Shown here: positions 18,401-22,613 of the stretch, piece after piece
Position numbering within the stretch: position 1 is the first letter of the stretch
Layout: the number at the start of each line of letters is the position of its first letter
NCBI GenBank assembly: GCA_041484195.1
Contig: JBGPHC010000047.1
Coordinates: 1 to 22,613 of the forward strand
Direction: 5' to 3'
Origin: PSRI01 sp041484195
GTDB taxonomy: Bacteria; Bacteroidota; Bacteroidia; Chitinophagales; Chitinophagaceae
DNA length: 22,613 nucleotides
Notes under the pieces: generated by a model
Told to the model about the DNA's origin: nothing
Seen by the model: the letters and a program-made list of their open reading frames with translations, nothing else
The model's database searches: none
Position numbers and translations under genes: made by a program

Positions 18401-21400
18401 GCGGCGGCTTATTATGATGGCAATTGCAGAGCCAATGCATTTTTCTGGTGGCAGCGGCTGGCGCCTTGTAATTTTACGAGCGCGGATTCCGCTATCATTA
18501 TACCCAGGCTGATCAATGTTTGCAAGCAGGGAAGCGATTCCTCACATCCCTTTGGAGCCAGCACAATTAAGCCGGGAAGCAATTACGCCTATACCAGTTT
18601 TGATGACGTAATTAAGAAATACACCGATTCCCTGAAGCTGGTTGGAAGAAATATTGACAGGAACAATTGCAATGGATTTTTGATCGATGGACCCAAACCC
18701 TATAATCAACCTTATGCACTGATTAACCAAAATATATACAGCAAGCCCGACAGTTGCCAGTGTGCTAAGTTGGACACGCTTTATAGTCAATATCTGGCCA
18801 GTAACCCCGAGGGTAATTTTCAGAGTTATATCCATCAGACGCAGAGCACAGATATAAGCCAGGGAACGCTCGACAGCCTGCGTAATTATTGTCACGATTC
18901 CATCCGTGTAAAATTCCTGGCCAATCCCCTTGTCATCCCCCCGGCCCTTCAATGCGGTGTGGAAAATGTGTGCAGGGATTGCAATGATGTAAAACTGTTG
19001 TACGACACATTTAAAGTAAAGTTCCCGGGAGTGATGTTGGATTATGATGAAAATGATTCCACCCAGAGGATCCGCAACCAGCTTTTCGCCAACTGGATGA
19101 ACAGCCAGCTTGGATACAGCAAATCGGCAGTGGAGTATCTCACCTTCATGGATACCTGTGGGATCAGCAAGAATCCGGGTGTCAGCAGCCTGTCCTGCGA
19201 TACCTTGGCTTCCATCAAAAATGATTTCCTGAATTTCTATTATAATAATGATATCCACTACGACCAGTATGGAAGCGACACATCGACATGGAAGGTAACA
19301 CCGGGCGGGTCATCCTTCAATATTACCGCAGTGCCGCACAAGAACATGTTTGGTGGGGGCACGATCCATTTTCCCGATACGGTACAAGCTATTTATGGTT
19401 CGGTTGGCCCCGAACTTTACCGCAGTTTTTGCGTTGGCAGCAGTTTTTCCGTAGAGACCAGGATAAAGCTTTCAAAAGACACCACCCTTGTACACGGATT
19501 TTGGATATCGGTAGTATCAGATAGCGATGAATATGTAACCACTGCATTCATGCAGAGAACTCCCGGTTTTACCAGGCATAAAATAATGGACCCCATTGAC
19601 CATCATATAATTTCAGATGTGCTGGTCAATAACATCACGGCATTACAAAAAGATATGACTGACTGGTCCATCATTAAAATGGTTGTGGCAAATAACCAAT
19701 ACAGTGTGTACTTTAATGGGCAGCTTGTGATCCAGGAACCTTATTTCAATCCCAAATCAAAAATTACTCTAATCAGTCCGGTTTTTTACCATTGCAAGGA
19801 CGGGCTGATGGATTGGATGAGAATCTATGATAGCAACAATATTTTACAATATAATGAAGATTTCCTCGACACGAATTATTATGCCCAGCCACCACCTGCT
19901 CTAAGGTGCCCGAAACAGGACTGTACAACTTCGTTTGCAGGATTTTTTAACCAGAAGCGCAACACCAATTATGCATTCACTCAGATTGACTCGATCTATT
20001 ATTTTCAATGCGGCGCCCATATCGATGTTTGTTTAGATACGAATAATGTAACCTGCGATAAATTGCAGCAATTCATAACAGATTTCAGAAACCAGCAGGT
20101 AATACCTCTTTCGGGTTATGTAGACCTGGACATGAGAACCTTTGCGGGTAATAGGACTCCGGATGAAGGTCCTAAAGGAGTTTTTGATATCAATGGCAAC
20201 CTGATTGGCAATACAACGGATGGCACAATATCCCAAATCAAACAATCCTATGTTACAATTTGGAATTCCAGTTCTGTTAATCAAACACTGGGTACTCTTT
20301 CCCAGCTTTCAAATGGAAAGTTCAGGCTGAACCTCAATCCTGGTCAACAATTGCCCGCGGCGGGAATATTGGGAATGAGATATTATCAATTCCAGGTATA
20401 CGACAGCGTTACAAGTTCCATAATTTGCGGCGTGGGTTCCTTTATTGATTTTGGAGATGGTACAAAAATAAAAATTGATCCAGTTTACAATGGTGGTTCA
20501 AATATTATTAGCGCTACCACTGCCATGAATGGTGCTTTCGGGAAAAACAGGTATTATCTGCCTGATATTTCCTCCCTGACTTACTATAGTGTTGTTCATA
20601 AATATCCATCAGCGGCAGCCCGAACTGTAATTGTTTATCATTCGGACTTTAAGGGTTTTGTGATGCTGTCAGATATCCATGGATCAGGGAGTTCATTGCT
20701 TCAGAAAAACCTAAATGGGTATTTCCCCCAACAATTAATATATTTCAAATCAAGTTATGCGTACGATTCCAGCTATAACTCCACTAGAAAAATCAGGAAC
20801 TTTGATCAAATTAGTTCAACAGAATACTTTGAACTATTCACAGATACTTTCCGCAATAAGAACAATAATTTATCATCATTTATTTACAACCCTAACCTGC
20901 AATATTTAGGCTTTGTTCTCGCCACAACAGATAAATCGACCTACGTGGATTCTTTAGAAACACCGTTGAGCCGGATCACACCTAATTTGCCGCTTCATTT
21001 TCCAAGGCTTCGATATATACAGGTCGCCGGAGTGAGTACAAGCAACTTTGATAGTATTTCATTTGCATTACCCAACCTTCGGTATTTGGTATTATCATTC
21101 CTGAATTTATCCGGGTCTCAGATAGATAGGATTTTGAATGAATTGGCTAGCGTTAATGTCGAATCGGGAGGTCTGGTTACAAGCTATAATATTGGAGGCA
21201 CCAGAACATCTGCAAGCAATGCAGCCTATAACACATTAGTATCGCGAGGATGGCAAATATTTCTCACTAATGATCGGACCGGTTATGTTAACCATAATAA
21301 TAGCGACATAATTGATACCACCAATTTGCCCATTGGAAACAACTTTACCGACTACATTAACAGCAATCTCCATACAGGACTTACCTACTCCCAGGTCTTG

Positions 21401-22613
21401 ACCTTATATAATAAGAAATGCGGCTACTTTCCAGATCCATACACTATTCCCCCCACTACCGGCCTCACGATTTGCGGTAAGACAGATCCGACCTCGCCAA
21501 CATTGGTATATGACAGCCTGCTGAACAATCCCTGCAGGGACAGTACCAAGCTGGCTACCGGTACCACATTTGAAATCTATAAGGCTTATAAGGATTCATT
21601 GAACAATAATTTCAATGATCTCTACACAAGCAAGTGCCTTGCAGCGGCTTCGCTGGAGCACTTTACAGTTACTCACGCCTCAAATGAGTATCACTACACT
21701 TTGTATTATTATGACCAGGCCGGCAACCTGGTGAAGACGATACCTCCTGCGGGGGTTAATCTAAGCAGGGATTCCGCCTGGCTGGTGCAGGTAGCCCCAA
21801 AAAGAGACAGTGGCCTTACACTCACCCCTTCTCATACCATGGCAACGGTGTACCGGTATAACAGTCTCAACCAGGTAGTGAGCCAGAAAACACCGGATGC
21901 CAGTGGCTCAAGTTTCTGGTATGATCGCCTGGGCCGATTGGCGGCCTCGCAGAATAAAAAGCAACAGATAGTCAACCAGTACAGCTACACCATTTATGAC
22001 GCCATAGGCAGGATCATTGAAGTGGGCCAAAAGCCCATGATCCAACCCATGACCAATACTATTTCACGTAATCAACAACTGTTGTGGAACTGGATCAACT
22101 ATGATACGGTGACTGGAAAATATGACGGGCAGTTCGTGACGCAGACTTTCTACGACAGGCTGAGCGTGGATACGGTTGCCTGTACACCCAGTCTTCGCTT
22201 CAGGCAAAAACCCTGGACCATCCGCAACCGGGTGAGCTATACCCGTTTCTTTGAGACCCCCACCTATAACCAGAACACGATCAATGGTATTACTTTCTGG
22301 TATATCAGTCCCTCCGGTTATACTACAGGGATAGATTACAGTTATGACATTCATGGCAATGTGGACACCATGCGCAACCTGTTCAACGCGGCCTATTACA
22401 GCTTCATGGCCAATCACGGCTATAATAAATGCAAAACGATCATTTACAAGTATGATCTTATTAGCGGCAAGGTGAATGAAGTGCATTACAATCCCGGGCA
22501 AAATGATGAATTCTACCACCGCTATTCCTATGATGCCGAGAACCGGATCACGGATGTATATGTAACAAATGACAAACACTTCATCAAGGAGACAAACCTG
22601 GAGGAGCACCAGG
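15413..22613 (+). CDS. Giant RHS/YD-repeat protein, partial (C-terminus beyond right edge)
   Basis: I followed this frame codon by codon: ATG 15413, 2400 codons, no stop before the window ends. Signal peptide: MKKFSIYLRLVLFFGAIGGF, cleaved near SLIA/QNQ (26). Residues about 270-345 carry the conserved Bacteroidota RHS N-terminal block (DUF6443-like): FYRVRSAQ, GHERSLNWQSSTSF, VVQYFDGTLRNRQTVT, then LYDKQGRPMIQVMP. Residues 600-1520 are a Cys-rich scaffold (CYDC 603-606, CEC 616-618, CQC 1115-1117, CRDC 1187-1190). It is interrupted at about 1345-1484 by a concanavalin-A-like lectin domain (FSVETRIKL; NNQYSVYFNGQLVIQEP; DWMRIYDS). Next come a PKD-like segment (FIDFGDGT 1677, VHKY 1728-1731) and leucine-rich repeats (about 1825-1960). 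From about 2090 YD/RHS repeats begin (LYYYDQAGNLVKTIPPAGVN; WYDRLGRLAASQN; SYDAENRITDVYV). The missing end should hold the RHS core and variable tip. Last visible gene of the operon, 73 bases after its neighbour. Confidence 0.92.
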   Translation, partial: MKKFSIYLRLVLFFGAIGGFNESLIAQNQVVRYIQVLNGALGQLAVDSNRIVMDSAFFDPIVKPSIVRTNKVTNIINFQINENAATVLPDSFKVDLNLRIYYINKDSLLDSIATKTLSINYYKNKSYNNKAVFFFEGAYWVKMKVLSITATYTALANLQPVLQLENLMTIDRQFQMDCTNNAVQAVNQDISTVSTKGELSVYWTPVMPAEEYDLEWTYIDTIAINSQYYYLPGTTTLDPNRIFRNNASQVSLNGSSYRIPLIYNGDGILFYRVRSAQYAANGERKVSAWSSSFAGGLGQYAYAGHERSLNWQSSTSFAEEGKRKTVVQYFDGTLRNRQTVTKDNSTDSTIVAETLYDKQGRPMIQVMPSPTLSSLIGYTPLFNQTINSAEYDKSAYDTLTSLSEYCDSAAPAMSNLYGASQYYSPNNPLKVKGFNKYIPDANGFPFTETRYTQDNTGRIARQSGVDSFYRIGKGHETRYYYGTADQADLDALFGTEVGDASHYQKNMVRDANGQYSVSYVDMHGRTIATALAGASPSSLQALSSNNNSTQTDSLINKSNNIIKGSVIESVKSLLVPKSGPYQFKYALNPASLGIADCNSQNICYDCLYDLTITITCECGGTPIIIQRSNFSLGHYDTTCNSAGSFAIDTTCTLEEGSYLVTKSLSLHEDAMNWYRDSLYAIHNFCQTESSILQAQTQLIKMQLGDCQQPESGWHDYQDYREQALFDLTPPFGQYAKYPPETLPALSIFDKIGSLFKYQIPSPKYLDENGKLDSVYNSLGQLVPPDQLDTVDFVKNFKASWANSLLLYHPEYCLLDQNESLQSSHIWDEGMQRTETYQAAKAAGYLNPTSNPFKKPAKNFSSGNDPLFSVAPAARQLIEDSLFKYRIVSGYTYTLWNIATMNGHCNSATCENYYKDTSNAFREDSLGAGELDMAWRLFRNEYLRLKAQWIDGYIRTQCGNPVVPTGAVPVFPKASDLINGNALTNPTGNYMQATKDSAAAYYDGNCRANAFFWWQRLAPCNFTSADSAIIIPRLINVCKQGSDSSHPFGASTIKPGSNYAYTSFDDVIKKYTDSLKLVGRNIDRNNCNGFLIDGPKPYNQPYALINQNIYSKPDSCQCAKLDTLYSQYLASNPEGNFQSYIHQTQSTDISQGTLDSLRNYCHDSIRVKFLANPLVIPPALQCGVENVCRDCNDVKLLYDTFKVKFPGVMLDYDENDSTQRIRNQLFANWMNSQLGYSKSAVEYLTFMDTCGISKNPGVSSLSCDTLASIKNDFLNFYYNNDIHYDQYGSDTSTWKVTPGGSSFNITAVPHKNMFGGGTIHFPDTVQAIYGSVGPELYRSFCVGSSFSVETRIKLSKDTTLVHGFWISVVSDSDEYVTTAFMQRTPGFTRHKIMDPIDHHIISDVLVNNITALQKDMTDWSIIKMVVANNQYSVYFNGQLVIQEPYFNPKSKITLISPVFYHCKDGLMDWMRIYDSNNILQYNEDFLDTNYYAQPPPALRCPKQDCTTSFAGFFNQKRNTNYAFTQIDSIYYFQCGAHIDVCLDTNNVTCDKLQQFITDFRNQQVIPLSGYVDLDMRTFAGNRTPDEGPKGVFDINGNLIGNTTDGTISQIKQSYVTIWNSSSVNQTLGTLSQLSNGKFRLNLNPGQQLPAAGILGMRYYQFQVYDSVTSSIICGVGSFIDFGDGTKIKIDPVYNGGSNIISATTAMNGAFGKNRYYLPDISSLTYYSVVHKYPSAAARTVIVYHSDFKGFVMLSDIHGSGSSLLQKNLNGYFPQQLIYFKSSYAYDSSYNSTRKIRNFDQISSTEYFELFTDTFRNKNNNLSSFIYNPNLQYLGFVLATTDKSTYVDSLETPLSRITPNLPLHFPRLRYIQVAGVSTSNFDSISFALPNLRYLVLSFLNLSGSQIDRILNELASVNVESGGLVTSYNIGGTRTSASNAAYNTLVSRGWQIFLTNDRTGYVNHNNSDIIDTTNLPIGNNFTDYINSNLHTGLTYSQVLTLYNKKCGYFPDPYTIPPTTGLTICGKTDPTSPTLVYDSLLNNPCRDSTKLATGTTFEIYKAYKDSLNNNFNDLYTSKCLAAASLEHFTVTHASNEYHYTLYYYDQAGNLVKTIPPAGVNLSRDSAWLVQVAPKRDSGLTLTPSHTMATVYRYNSLNQVVSQKTPDASGSSFWYDRLGRLAASQNKKQQIVNQYSYTIYDAIGRIIEVGQKPMIQPMTNTISRNQQLLWNWINYDTVTGKYDGQFVTQTFYDRLSVDTVACTPSLRFRQKPWTIRNRVSYTRFFETPTYNQNTINGITFWYISPSGYTTGIDYSYDIHGNVDTMRNLFNAAYYSFMANHGYNKCKTIIYKYDLISGKVNEVHYNPGQNDEFYHRYSYDAENRITDVYVTNDKHFIKETNLEEHQ

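Noticed and set aside
18542..19258. Open frame of 238 codons on the minus strand
   Set aside because: It is antisense to the RHS giant, whose frame I checked codon by codon and whose family motifs are clear. The frame reads like low-complexity Ile/Val-rich shadow sequence.
22064..22609. Open frame of 181 codons on the minus strand
   Set aside because: It is antisense to the YD repeats of the RHS giant (YDRLGR, SYDAENR and similar on the plus strand), a common source of spurious long frames.

Overview
The window looks like the chromosome of a Bacteroidota bacterium, most likely a Chitinophagales or Sphingobacteriales type. The clues are Bacteroidota-style YD/RHS proteins (GPGQPEMSSF, LFTGDFSYNIPLLD and GLGWNINPG motifs; 'NGKEKD...RFLSTDPL' core), AT-rich start regions mostly without Shine-Dalgarno sequences, signal peptides ending in A-Q, and predicted outer-membrane barrels. 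No RNA genes, CRISPR arrays or insertion-sequence transposases were seen.

Left module (1-1456, minus strand): a short RHS 'tip' gene has only the last part of the RHS core, then a Gly/Ala/Ser-rich variable region and a terminal LysM domain. Its stop overlaps by 11 bases the start of a small two-helix membrane protein that runs off the left edge. This has the layout of an orphan polymorphic-toxin C-terminus with a candidate immunity or partner gene, but neither function can be proven from sequence. RHS homology stops abruptly just upstream of the tip's ATG.

Next (1563-2657, plus strand): a complete tyrosine recombinase, divergent from the tip gene and about 100 bases from it. An AT-rich non-coding stretch of about 865 bases follows, holding a near-perfect dyad (3351-3373) and a pair of identical 12-mers.

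Right module (3523 to beyond 22613, plus strand): a tightly packed co-directional set of five genes. They are (1) a 759-residue predicted outer-membrane barrel protein with a helical/coiled-coil insertion; (2) a 371-residue exported protein with Ig/FN3-like domains; (3) a 2526-residue exported protein with an SpvB-like Bacteroidota N-terminus, a DNRLRE-like domain, a PA14 domain set inside a jelly-roll-like region, and a YD-type tail; (4) a 253-residue exported protein possibly with a LolA-like fold; and (5) an RHS giant, open for 2400 codons and cut by the window edge, carrying lectin-like, PKD-like and leucine-rich insertions in a Cys-rich scaffold before its YD repeats. All five have export signals and gaps of 9-73 bases, so they probably form one operon. 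My inference is that they build a surface-exposed or secreted RHS assembly, with the barrel and Ig-like proteins as anchoring or export partners. This five-gene unit is the best candidate for an under-described system here; the orphan tip and recombinase beside it may be its source of tip variation.
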